Part shown: positions 1 to 6,388 of the stretch, piece by piece
Layout: each line of letters opens with the position of its first letter
Numbering within the stretch: position 1 is the first letter of the stretch
NCBI GenBank assembly: GCA_947632425.1
Contig: CANRPG010000063.1
Location: 1 to 9,437, forward strand
Length of the DNA: 9,437 bases
Source: an uncultured Clostridia bacterium
GTDB taxonomy: Bacteria > Bacillota > Clostridia > Oscillospirales > Ruminococcaceae
Direction: 5' to 3'
Translations under genes and position numbers: made by a program
The notes under the pieces: generated by a model
Seen by the model: the letters and a program-made list of their open reading frames with translations, nothing else
Database searches by the model: none
Told to the model about the DNA's origin: nothing

Positions 1-125
1 GCGATACCGCCAAGCAGTATGTGCAGAAGTGGATGCCGATAGTAGCCGCATCGCAGTCGGTGAAGGGCAACGAGCATGAGAGGGAATTTTTGCTCAAATG
101 GGCAGACGTTGTTGACTACGAATAA
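1..125 (+). CDS. C-terminal fragment of an unidentified protein
   Basis: Reading from base 3, an open frame runs to a TAA at 123-125 and gives 40 residues. The gene starts before the window. The end contains WMPIVAASQSVKGNEHER and finishes LLKWADVVDYE. The pattern of a P-I-V-A-A-S segment followed by a charged helix faintly recalls the C-terminal helices of aminoglycoside-phosphotransferase-like kinases. This is a memory-based impression, not a domain call. A hairpin terminator follows 16 bases after the stop, which supports this as a real gene end. The other two + frames have stops in this stretch. Confidence 0.6.
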   Translation, partial: DTAKQYVQKWMPIVAASQSVKGNEHEREFLLKWADVVDYE

Positions 126-141
126 GGGAATAAAGATAGTG

Positions 142-172
142 TCCGGTGCTGTAAAGTGCCGGATATTTTTTG
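142..172 (+). terminator. Rho-independent terminator
   Basis: A hairpin with arms at 142-150 and 155-163 (9 pairs including two G-T wobbles, TCCGG closing against CCGGA) has a four-base GTAA loop. It is followed by a T-rich run at 164-172. It lies just after the stop codon at 125 and should end that transcript. Confidence 0.8.
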
Positions 173-295
173 TTGCGCTTACGCGCGGCGCTGGAGCGCA
201 CACGTTGACCGCCTCACTACGCAAAACTTTAAGTTCCTTTCTTGACATGAAATTTTAGCTAAATTATGTTTAATAAAAAAATTTATTCTATACTA

Positions 296-324
296 TTGAA
301 TTTTATACAAAACGGTGCTATAAT
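296..324 (+). promoter_or_regulatory. Sigma-A promoter for the PepSY gene, extended -10
   Basis: The -35 is TTGAAT at 296-301, then a 17-base spacer and a perfect TATAAT at 319-324 preceded by TG at 316-317 (extended -10). The start codon follows 34 bases later. A possible second, weaker promoter sits upstream: TTGACA at 242-247 with TATGTT at 265-270, also 17 apart. Confidence 0.8.
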
Positions 325-358
325 CATTGTGTAAAATCTAAAAAAGGAGTTGTTTTTT

Positions 359-1294
359 ATGAAGAAATTGTTTTCCACGCCGTTAAGGGCTGTCATTTCG
401 ACGATATGCATATTGCTGATACTGTGCATTATTGCGGCAATAATCGCATTTTTTGTACTGAAAAACACTCTTATAGGCAAAGATGAGGCTCGCGACATTG
501 CGCTTGAAGATGCAGGTTTCTCTCGCTCTGACACCTCGCGTTTACGCACCAGCCTTGAATACGACGACGGCTATTTTGAATACGACGTTGAGTTTTACGT
601 TGACGGCGTTGAATATGAATACGTTATTGACGGTGAGGACGGCGGTATAATCAAGCGCGATATTGACGGCAAACGTCAGAGCGCTGCCCCGAATGTCACT
701 ACTACCACTCCTGAGCAGGCAGCAGCGCCGACTGAGACTACCGCGGAAACTTCGGCAGAGGCAACAACGCCGCAAGCCACCACGGCTCCGCAGGCTGTGC
801 CGACAGGCACGGAAACTCAGGAAACCACAACAGCCGCGACCACGGGCATTACCGAGGACGATGCAAAAGATATTGCGGTGAAAGATGCAGGCGTTGACGC
901 GGCGGCGGTGATGTTCACGAAGGTGAAGGTGGACTATGAGGACGGCATTCAGATATACGAGGTGGATTTTTACACTGCTGACACCGAGTACGACTACGAA
1001 ATTGCGGTCGCTGACGGCGCGATAGTGAAAAAGAGCCATGAGACCGTGGCAGGCGGCACGCCGAACAAGGGCGATTACATCGGCTCTGACAGGGCTGAGG
1101 AAATTGCGCTTGCTGATGCCTCTCTTACGGCGGCTGATGTTAAATTTTCAAAGCGCACCGAGCTTGATATTGACGACGGCAGGGCGCAGTACGAGGTTGA
1201 ATTTTACGCAGGCAACACCGAGTACGACTACAAGATAGATGCTGTGAGCGGCGCGATAATTGAAAAAGAAACGGATAATAATTATCGCAGGTGA
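359..1294 (+). CDS. Membrane-anchored protein with three PepSY-like repeats
   Basis: The 311-residue protein has an uncleaved hydrophobic segment at about 11-34 after a short basic N-terminus, so most of it should lie outside the membrane. Three PepSY-like units follow: about 40-105, 163-228 and 241-308. Each starts with an acidic helix of the D-x-A-x-x-I-A type (DEARDIAL, DDAKDIAV, DRAEEIAL), then an EYDVEFY/YEVDFY strand and a Y-D-Y/I-x-x-x-x-G-x-I hairpin. Units 1 and 2 are joined by a Thr/Ala/Pro/Glu-rich linker at about 110-163. PepSY domains are known in protease propeptides and surface proteins, sometimes as inhibitors; no protease partner is visible here. I start at ATG 359 because AAGGAG at 344-349 is 9 bases upstream; a TTG at 350 in frame would have no spacing. 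The gene is monocistronic between its promoter and terminator. Confidence 0.9.
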   Translation: MKKLFSTPLRAVISTICILLILCIIAAIIAFFVLKNTLIGKDEARDIALEDAGFSRSDTSRLRTSLEYDDGYFEYDVEFYVDGVEYEYVIDGEDGGIIKRDIDGKRQSAAPNVTTTTPEQAAAPTETTAETSAEATTPQATTAPQAVPTGTETQETTTAATTGITEDDAKDIAVKDAGVDAAAVMFTKVKVDYEDGIQIYEVDFYTADTEYDYEIAVADGAIVKKSHETVAGGTPNKGDYIGSDRAEEIALADASLTAADVKFSKRTELDIDDGRAQYEVEFYAGNTEYDYKIDAVSGAIIEKETDNNYRR

Positions 1295-1312
1295 GAATGT
1301 TCAAAATAAAAG

Positions 1313-1339
1313 CGACGTGGGAGACCACGTCGTTTTTTT
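1313..1339 (+). terminator. Terminator between convergent genes, probably bidirectional
   Basis: A perfect 8-bp stem CGACGTGG/CCACGTCG closes a GAGA loop (1313-1332), followed by seven T at 1333-1339 on the + strand. On the minus strand the same stem is followed by a CTTTTATTTT tract (complement of 1303-1312). It lies 18 bases after the PepSY gene and 35 bases beyond the end of apbE, so it probably serves both. Confidence 0.88.
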
Positions 1340-1367
1340 GTTTTGGTGGGTTATGTTTGCAACCTTC

Positions 1368-2402
1368 CTACCCCTCAATAACGTTTATTTTCATCTCGCT
1401 GTGCTCCTCGTCCGCTTCAAACCTGTTCGCGATGCCCTCCGTCACATATGCCTGACCGTTTTTGCACAGCATTATCATCTCAAAATCACGGTGGTCGCGC
1501 CAGTGTGCCACAGCGCCGTCCTTGCCCATTACAAACAGCGCCGTCGAAAGCGCGTCGCACAGCCTGCCCTTGCTCGCGATAACCGTCACCGACAAAATAT
1601 CGTTGTCCACGGGTCTGCCGCTTTTCGGGTCGATAATATGGTGCCCGTATACAGTGCCGTCTACAGTAAAATTGCGCTCATACGCCCCCGAGGTCACTAT
1701 AGCGCAGTCGCTCGCGCTTATTATGCCCACAACGCCGTCGCCGTCAGGGTCGCGCACGCCTATCTTCCACTCATTTCCGTCGGGCTTGCTGCCCACAAGC
1801 ACAATGTTTCCGCCAAGGTCAATAAGCGCTGATCCTACGCCGTTTTCTTTAAGTACCTGTGTCGCCTTGTCGCTTGCATACCCCTTGCCGACTGCCCCCG
1901 TATCGAGCATAACGCCGTCGGGCAGAGTTACGGTATTGCCGCTGATCGACACTTTTTCATACCCCACATTTTTCAAAAGAGACTGTATCTCATCGCCGCT
2001 AGGCACACGGTTTTCGCCGTTCGTAAAGCCCCACGCCTTAACAACAGGGTAGAGCGTAGGTTCGAGCGCGCCGCCCGTGCGTTTTGCCATATCCAGCATA
2101 AAAGAAATAAGCTGCGCAGTCTCGCCGCTGACTGATACCTCGCCGCCGCCGTTCACAGCATAAACTTCACTGTTTTCGTCCGTCACCGACCACAGCTTGT
2201 CAAGCCTTTCTACTTCGTCTTTTGCAAGCTCTAAAGCCTTTTGTGCGCCCTCGCCGTATGCCGTTACCGACATATAGGTATCCATAGCGAAAAACTCCGT
2301 CTTTTGGGCGGTTTCTTCATTTGTATCCCCAAAAGAGCATGAGCAAAAAGCCGCCATGCATACAGCGGCAAGAATGATCGAAATTTTCCTGCGCATAAGC
2401 AT
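1368..2402 (-). CDS. apbE: FAD:protein FMN transferase, ApbE family lipoprotein
   Basis: ApbE enzymes move FMN from FAD onto a Thr of target flavoproteins outside the membrane, using Mg2+. The 344-residue length fits the family. Visible signatures are FAMDTYMSV (38-46), GGALEPTLYPVVKAWGF (110-126), the core DTGAVGKGYASDKA (167-180), ALIDLGGN (192-199), TSGAYERNF (237-245), HHIIDPKSGRP (254-264) and CDALSTALFVMG (282-293); D283 and T287 fit the metal-binding positions of the family. An N-terminal signal with Cys at 20 and 22 suggests a lipoprotein, though FCSC is not a textbook lipobox. It is the last gene of a three-gene operon, 12 bases after the CAP gene, with AGGGGG (2411-2416) as ribosome site for ATG 2402; a second in-frame ATG at 2396 is less well spaced. 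No flavinylation target is in the window. Confidence 0.95.
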   Translation of the reverse strand: MLMRRKISIILAAVCMAAFCSCSFGDTNEETAQKTEFFAMDTYMSVTAYGEGAQKALELAKDEVERLDKLWSVTDENSEVYAVNGGGEVSVSGETAQLISFMLDMAKRTGGALEPTLYPVVKAWGFTNGENRVPSGDEIQSLLKNVGYEKVSISGNTVTLPDGVMLDTGAVGKGYASDKATQVLKENGVGSALIDLGGNIVLVGSKPDGNEWKIGVRDPDGDGVVGIISASDCAIVTSGAYERNFTVDGTVYGHHIIDPKSGRPVDNDILSVTVIASKGRLCDALSTALFVMGKDGAVAHWRDHRDFEMIMLCKNGQAYVTEGIANRFEADEEHSEMKINVIEG

Positions 2403-2414
2403 GGCGACAGCCCC

Positions 2415-4013
2415 CTATCTTCTTATTTTGCGAATTATCGCGAATATAACGCCCAGCACGGTAAGACCGCCTGCGCCGCCCAGTACAATAAACAGTACAG
2501 TTTTGCTTTTGTTTTCATTGTCGGAAGAACTATTTCCGCCGGATTCTGTGTTGTCTGCATTTTCTGTAGTTTCAGAAATTTCAGCGCTTTCCGTACTTTC
2601 TGTACTTTCATCGCTTGCGGCAGTTGTAACTTCGCTTTCTTGCGGCGTGGTAACTTCCACGGTCGTAACATCTCCCACCGTTGTGCCGCTTTCAGCATTG
2701 CTCTCCTGCGGCGAGGTTTCAGTGCTTCCCGAAAGCGCGCTTGTTGTGCCGCCGCTTTCTGTAGCTGCTTTCGATGTCGTAGTTTTTGCTGTATTTCCGT
2801 CGGAAGTTGTTTTAGCTGTAGTCTTTTTTGTGGTAGTTGTTGCTTTCGGCATGGTGGTTTTCTTTGTCGTGGTAGTCACAATTCCGGCGATAGTTCTCTG
2901 CTGCTTGTCACCGCATACCGAGCACACACGTTCTTCCAGTCCCTCCTGCGTGGCAGTCGCCTTCCTTACTACCTTGTATGCGCCGTAGCTGTGACCCTTT
3001 GCGGCTATAGTCTTGGTTTCGATCTTTTGGCAAAGAGAGCATTTTCTGCTCTGCGAGCCGTCTTTTGTGCAGGTCGCAGCCGCCGTGGTGCTCCAGCCGC
3101 TCCATTTGTGGTTGGTACATTCCACCTTTACAGTTACCGAAACGCTTTTGCCGTATAAATTCGCGGTAAGTGTTGCGCTTCCCAAAGACTTTCCGGTTAT
3201 CTTTCCGCCGCTTACAGAAACAGTATTTCCGCTTACCGACCAGTTCGGCGTGATAGTGCCGGTAATGTTTCCTGCCCAGCGGTCAGCGCCTATCAATACT
3301 GCGTTCACAGCTACCGTAGGTACACTCGCGCTGCCGCCGAGCGGTATTGTAATACTGCCTGACGAGGGCGTAAGAGTTATGCTGTCAATGCTGCTTTTTA
3401 AAATATCAACATTTACATTCATAGCGCCCGTGCCTACATCTTTCTTTGCGGCGCCGGTAGCGTAGCCGAAGTCCTGCACCCAGTAATTTACACCGTTTAC
3501 AGTAGCGTGCGCTATGCCTATACATGGGTAATAATTATTCAGCATATTGCGCCTGTGACCCTGACCGGCGCAATCCTCATCTGTTTCCTGCCAGCCCTCA
3601 AACGCAGCAGCCACTGTGGGATACCCTGCCGCTATGTTTTCTCCGTGTAAATATCCGTCTGCGGCGGTATCACACCATTCTCCGTTCGGTCTGATGTGAT
3701 CCCATACTACCGCTATTTCGGCAGCCCTTTGCATTGCCGCCTGCTCGAGACCGTAGTCATACACAAGCGGTGAAAGACCGCTCACATAGATCTTTTCTGT
3801 ATTGCTTCCGTTCCAGTACCACGCATCTTTTCCCGTGCGGAACTTGTTTATCATGTCCAGCATACTGCGCGCGCCTGCCTGGTCGTACTTTACCGTTACG
3901 GGCACGGTGTACATATCGCCAGCTGCAAATGCGGTCATGCAGTTTGCAGCCGACATCACAAACATCATCAGCGCCGCAAACAGCGCCGATAGCCTTTTTC
4001 CTGCGTTTTTCAT
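2415..4013 (-). CDS. CAP/SCP-domain surface protein with C-terminal anchor
   Basis: The 532-residue protein has a signal peptide (1-31, probable cut after AFA/AFAA) and a CAP (SCP/PR-1) domain at about 40-187. Candidate active-site residues are H106 (WDHIRPNG), E125 (HGENIAAGY) and H153 (GHRRNML), followed by NYWVQDFGY. A Ser/Thr/Gly-rich beta region at about 208-298 resembles a bacterial Ig-like fold. Next come two Cys-pair segments (C325/C328 and C364/C367, each after an H-containing turn), of a kind common in clostridial surface proteins. A Thr/Ser/Glu-rich spacer (about 379-500) leads to one membrane helix at about 506-526 and a basic end, IRKIRR. CAP proteins are secreted and their bacterial role is generally unknown. 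The ribosome site AAGGG (4023-4027) includes part of the upstream stop codon. It is the middle gene of the operon. Confidence 0.93.
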   Translation of the reverse strand: MKNAGKRLSALFAALMMFVMSAANCMTAFAAGDMYTVPVTVKYDQAGARSMLDMINKFRTGKDAWYWNGSNTEKIYVSGLSPLVYDYGLEQAAMQRAAEIAVVWDHIRPNGEWCDTAADGYLHGENIAAGYPTVAAAFEGWQETDEDCAGQGHRRNMLNNYYPCIGIAHATVNGVNYWVQDFGYATGAAKKDVGTGAMNVNVDILKSSIDSITLTPSSGSITIPLGGSASVPTVAVNAVLIGADRWAGNITGTITPNWSVSGNTVSVSGGKITGKSLGSATLTANLYGKSVSVTVKVECTNHKWSGWSTTAAATCTKDGSQSRKCSLCQKIETKTIAAKGHSYGAYKVVRKATATQEGLEERVCSVCGDKQQRTIAGIVTTTTKKTTMPKATTTTKKTTAKTTSDGNTAKTTTSKAATESGGTTSALSGSTETSPQESNAESGTTVGDVTTVEVTTPQESEVTTAASDESTESTESAEISETTENADNTESGGNSSSDNENKSKTVLFIVLGGAGGLTVLGVIFAIIRKIRR

Positions 4014-4025
4014 AAAGCATCACCC

Positions 4026-5315
4026 TTAGCTTTCATCTGTATCTTCATCGGTCTCATAGGTTTCTGTAATTTCGGGAGTAGTCTCCGGCGGCGTTGTCAC
4101 CTGCGGAGTTTCTTCGGGCGTGGTAGTTTCGGGCGAAGTCGTTTCGGGCGTGGTCTCTTCCGTCGGTGAGGTCTGCGACGTCGTGGTAGTGGTAGTAGTT
4201 GTAGTAGTGGTGGTAGTTTTCGCGGCTTCCTTTTGCGCGGTGTATTTGTTTACCTCTTTCCTTGCCGCGACCGCAGCGTTTGCCAGATAATCGCTGCACT
4301 GCCCTATGCCGTTTATCTCGCTCATCACTATGAGAATATACGGCTCATTTCCGCCAAAATAGCAAGCCTCGTGGTATACCTCTCCGTGATAACCGTATTT
4401 TCCTGCCACCGATTCATTCGGGAAACATTGCTTTATATACAGCCCTTCCGAGCCCAGCAGACCTTTCCATGCCGCCTGCCATACGCGGCTGCTGTTTGTT
4501 GACTTAGCCTGCATTTTCTTCATAGAGGTAAGTATAAAGTTCGGGGTAACATCTACAAAATAGCTGTAAGAATAAAGCTGTATATTGCCATAGCCCCATT
4601 CTTTAGTCATTTTATTGAAGCCGTCAATTCCGAACATCTTCACCAGCATAATGTATGCAACGTTGTCAGAGTATCTCAAAGTATAGTCTATAAGCTGCTC
4701 AACGGTGTACTTCTTGCCCGAGCCTCTGTGAATTATCACTCCCGAGCCTGGATAATAATTCGCATCGGTATATGTAACCGTTTCGTCAAGGCTGTGAACG
4801 CCCTTTTCAAGCTGCGTGCAGCAGTAGTATACATATGGCAGTTTTATCATGCTCGCGCCGTAGTAGACCCGATTCGGGGCGTTTGAGTAAAGCGTTTTTC
4901 CGTCCATGCAGTAAAGAATAACGCTGGTGTTGCGCGGATAGCTTTTCACAATGCTGTCAAGGCTGACGTTCACCGTATTTTGCAAAGGCTTTGCAGCCGC
5001 CTGAACTACGGGCCTTGGCGCAGTCGGCGCTTGCGGAGGGGCTGTAACAGGCTGCGCTGCGGCAGTTGTTGCAGCAGTTGTGATCGTCGCAGAAGTTGTA
5101 GTCTGCGGCGTGGTGGTTTCTGCGGTTGTTTCAGCTGTAGTGGTTGTAGTTGTTTTGGCAGTAGTTGCCGCAGTAGTAGTTGTTGTTTCGATCGTCGTTT
5201 CAGCCTGCGTTACCGTAGGCTGCGAGCTTCCATCGCTCTTTCCGCAGCCTATGCACGACAGCCCCATTAAAGCCGCCAGAGCAAAAGCCGCTAATCTTTT
5301 TTTATATGTATTCAT
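4026..5315 (-). CDS. Class A beta-lactamase-fold serine hydrolase lipoprotein
   Basis: The 429-residue product starts with a lipoprotein signal ending LSCIGC (Cys 21 or 24), followed by a Thr-rich spacer (about 34-87). A serine beta-lactamase/penicillin-interacting domain spans about 113-380. It shows the catalytic SxxK tetrad (S155-K158, GASMIKLPY), the SDN loop (216-218) and, in place of KTG, KYG at 306-308 followed by YHGEVYHEA. I cannot find the omega-loop Glu needed for deacylation in class A beta-lactamases: the region after SDN reads YSYFVDVTPNF. It may therefore be a cell-wall DD-peptidase-like or penicillin-binding protein rather than a resistance enzyme. The C-terminus (about 384-429) is a second Thr/Pro/Glu-rich tail with 13 Thr in a row. 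I start at ATG 5315, with AGAGGTG at 5321-5327; an in-frame extension to 5372 would run across the promoter. First gene of the operon. Confidence 0.9.
   Translation of the reverse strand: MNTYKKRLAAFALAALMGLSCIGCGKSDGSSQPTVTQAETTIETTTTTAATTAKTTTTTTAETTAETTTPQTTTSATITTAATTAAAQPVTAPPQAPTAPRPVVQAAAKPLQNTVNVSLDSIVKSYPRNTSVILYCMDGKTLYSNAPNRVYYGASMIKLPYVYYCCTQLEKGVHSLDETVTYTDANYYPGSGVIIHRGSGKKYTVEQLIDYTLRYSDNVAYIMLVKMFGIDGFNKMTKEWGYGNIQLYSYSYFVDVTPNFILTSMKKMQAKSTNSSRVWQAAWKGLLGSEGLYIKQCFPNESVAGKYGYHGEVYHEACYFGGNEPYILIVMSEINGIGQCSDYLANAAVAARKEVNKYTAQKEAAKTTTTTTTTTTTTTSQTSPTEETTPETTSPETTTPEETPQVTTPPETTPEITETYETDEDTDES
4179..4217 (-). repeat. Poly-threonine codon repeat
   Basis: Thirteen consecutive Thr codons (mixed ACT, ACC, ACA, ACG) make a 39-base ACN triplet run in the C-terminal tail of the lipoprotein. 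Codon choice is mixed, so the DNA is not a perfect microsatellite, which suggests selection for the protein sequence. Shorter Thr runs occur in its N-terminal spacer (about 5100-5200) and in the CAP protein. Confidence 0.8.
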
Positions 5316-5333
5316 CGTTTCACCTCTTATATA

Positions 5334-5362
5334 ATGATATACTATTCGGGCAAATTTGTCAA
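5334..5362 (-). promoter_or_regulatory. Sigma-A promoter of the surface-protein operon
   Basis: On the minus strand, TTGACA (5362-5357), a 17-base spacer and TATCAT (5339-5334) form a near-consensus promoter. It sits a few bases after the U-tract of the preceding terminator and about 19 bases ahead of the start codon, giving a very short leader. It should drive the lipoprotein, CAP and apbE genes together. Confidence 0.85.
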
Positions 5363-5370
5363 GAAAAATC

Positions 5371-5404
5371 AAAAAATAAAGGCACCACCCATTGATGATG
5401 CCTT
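5371..5404 (-). terminator. Terminator of the HU operon
   Basis: Arms at 5394-5404 and 5379-5389 pair over 11 bp (AAGGCATCATC with GGTGGTGCCTT, including two G-U pairs) around a four-base loop. On the minus strand it is followed by TATTTTTT (5378-5371). It lies about 20 bases after the small basic gene and directly before the next promoter. Confidence 0.85.
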
Positions 5405-5424
5405 GGCGTTTCTTTCCTTTAAGA

Positions 5425-5808
5425 TCAAAGGTCGATCTTCTTGCCGTCAGCCTTGCCGTTTACAACATAGTAAGCAGCGTTCTCTTCGGGCTTAACATAG
5501 ATCTCGATAGACTTGATAGCGCCTCTCTTGTGCTCAGCTCTGTAAGCAGCGCGGACCTTGTCGGTTATCTCGTCGGTAGAGATCTGTCTGCCGTCGAACT
5601 CAACATAAGCGGTAACCTTTTCTACAGCCTTCTTAGCGGTAGAAGCAGCTTTCTTGGCAGTTGTAGCAGCTTTCTTAGCGGTGTCGGTCGCAACCTTTTT
5701 AGCCTTCTTTACAGCAGGCGTTTCCTTAACCTTAGCTACAGCCTCATCAGCCTTCTTTACTACCTTCTCGGCAGTATCTTCGATCTTCTTTTTAGCATTT
5801 GCAGCCAT
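5425..5808 (-). CDS. DUF6465-like basic protein with H1-like Lys/Ala tail
   Basis: The 127-residue protein has two parts. Residues 1-65 are Lys/Ala-rich and should be helical, with three heptads TAKKAAT, TAKKAAS and TAKKAVE at 43-63; this resembles histone H1 tails and may bind DNA or pack against a helix partner. Residues 66-127 form a small folded region (AYVEFDGRQIS, then IEIYVKPEENAAYYVVNG, ending KKIDL) that I recognise as the DUF6465 type found in clostridia. The domain's function is not known to me. It lies 37 bases after the HU gene with its own AAGGAG (5817-5822, 8 bases before ATG), so the two are probably co-transcribed and translated in quantity. A terminator follows. A nucleoid role is inference from composition and context. 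Confidence 0.88.
   Translation of the reverse strand: MAANAKKKIEDTAEKVVKKADEAVAKVKETPAVKKAKKVATDTAKKAATTAKKAASTAKKAVEKVTAYVEFDGRQISTDEITDKVRAAYRAEHKRGAIKSIEIYVKPEENAAYYVVNGKADGKKIDL
5620..5682 (-). repeat. Three 21-bp tandem units coding TAKKA heptads
   Basis: Three 21-base units encode residues 43-63 of the basic protein (TAKKAAT/TAKKAAS/TAKKAVE). They share the block rendered on the + strand as agcNNctttctt-like sequence, consistent with growth by slippage or unequal exchange. Confidence 0.7.
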
Positions 5809-5826
5809 TTGAATTACTCCTTTTCT

Positions 5827-5838
5827 GATCTTAAGATC
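5827..5838. other. 12-bp perfect palindrome between HU and the basic gene
   Basis: GATCTTAAGATC is a perfect self-complementary sequence in the 37-base gap between the two genes, just upstream of the second gene's ribosome site. Having no loop, it would be a poor RNA hairpin; it could be a protein-binding site or chance. Confidence 0.6.
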
Positions 5839-5845
5839 TTTTGAT

Positions 5846-6136
5846 TTACTTGTTCTTGTTGCCCGCTGATACCAGCTCTTTCATGCCCTTTGCAGGCTTG
5901 AAAGCAGGAACTTTCTTAGCCGCAACGGTTATCTTCAGCTTGGTAACGGGGTTGTAAGCTTCCTTCTGTGCTCTCGCTCTTGTTTCAAATGTACCGAAGC
6001 CGGAAATTGAAACCTTGCCGCCGCCGATAAGAGTTTCGGTTATCATATCGGTGAAGGTGCGAACGAACTTTTCGGTGTCTTTCTTTGTAAAGCCGGTTTC
6101 TTTAGCGATCTTGCTTATAAGCTCTACTCTGTTCAT
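5846..6136 (-). CDS. hup: HU family DNA-binding protein
   Basis: HU is a small dimeric nucleoid protein that bends DNA. The 96-residue length fits. Features are an N-terminal helix pair (MNRVELISKIAKETGFTKKD and the helix to about 37), the GGGKVSISGFGTFE turn (38-51), the DNA-binding arm with N62-P63, whose Pro intercalates into DNA in the family, and the closing PAFKPAKGMKELV (77-89). Against the usual RNP the arm tip reads YNP, and the usual PGK reads PAK; both are mild variations. I start at ATG 6136 because GGAGGG (6145-6150) is 8 bases upstream; an in-frame extension to 6199 would lie over the promoter. It is the first gene of a two-gene operon with the basic DUF6465-like protein. Confidence 0.96.
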   Translation of the reverse strand: MNRVELISKIAKETGFTKKDTEKFVRTFTDMITETLIGGGKVSISGFGTFETRARAQKEAYNPVTKLKITVAAKKVPAFKPAKGMKELVSAGNKNK

Positions 6137-6170
6137 TATTCTATCCCTCCAAAGTTTTTTATTACTTGTG

Positions 6171-6199
6171 ATTATAGACCAAAAATCGCTGTTTGTCAA
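6171..6199 (-). promoter_or_regulatory. Perfect consensus sigma-A promoter of the HU operon
   Basis: On the minus strand, TTGACA (6199-6194), exactly 17 bases and TATAAT (6176-6171) match the sigma-A consensus at every base. This predicts very strong constitutive expression, in keeping with an abundant nucleoid protein. Confidence 0.92.
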
Positions 6200-6337
6200 A
6201 TGTTTTTTATAAAAAAATCGAATTTAGTGAAAATTTTGTATATTTATATAAACTTAGTGTATCCAAAAGCACACCAACTTGTTGATAAACACAATAAAAC
6301 CTACATTATTCTAAGTAAATAACATTGCGGCATATAC

Positions 6338-6373
6338 AAAAAAATCACGGCGCAGCAAACAGTACCGCGCCGT
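6338..6373 (-). terminator. Terminator of the Cys-cluster gene
   Basis: ACGGCGC (6373-6367) pairs with GCGCCGT (6353-6347) on the minus strand, extended by two or three weaker pairs, and is followed by GATTTTTTT (6346-6338). It lies 15 bases after the stop codon. The AT-rich stretch 6200-6337 between it and the HU promoter shows no gene or clear site. Confidence 0.85.
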
Positions 6374-6388
6374 ATCTTTGCAGAATTA

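Noticed and set aside
174..200. GC-rich inverted repeat TGCGCT...AGCGCA after the first terminator
   Set aside because: Arms are short, the loop is 15 bases, no U-tract follows and no gene depends on it; treated as chance in a GC-rich patch.
126..358. Search for a small gene in the gap before the PepSY gene
   Set aside because: The 60-codon open frame at 76-258 runs through the terminator and lacks a ribosome site; the gap holds only the terminator and promoters.
542..1039. A 165-codon minus-strand open frame inside the PepSY gene
   Set aside because: Low-complexity Arg/Ser/Cys text, antisense to a protein with promoter, ribosome site, repeats and terminator.
2356..2988. A 210-codon + strand open frame antisense to the CAP gene
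   Set aside because: Runs of Val, Ser and Phe come from the reverse complement of the Thr/Ser-rich linker; the opposite frame has a recognisable CAP domain.
5421..5439. AAGATC...GATCTT inverted repeat
   Set aside because: It coincides with the last codons (KKIDL) and stop of the basic protein, so codon content explains it; the real terminator lies further on.
6280..6288. DnaA-box-like TGTTGATAA (TTATCAACA on the minus strand)
   Set aside because: A single site one base from the consensus in AT-rich DNA, with no cluster of boxes and no dnaA/dnaN genes nearby; not an origin.
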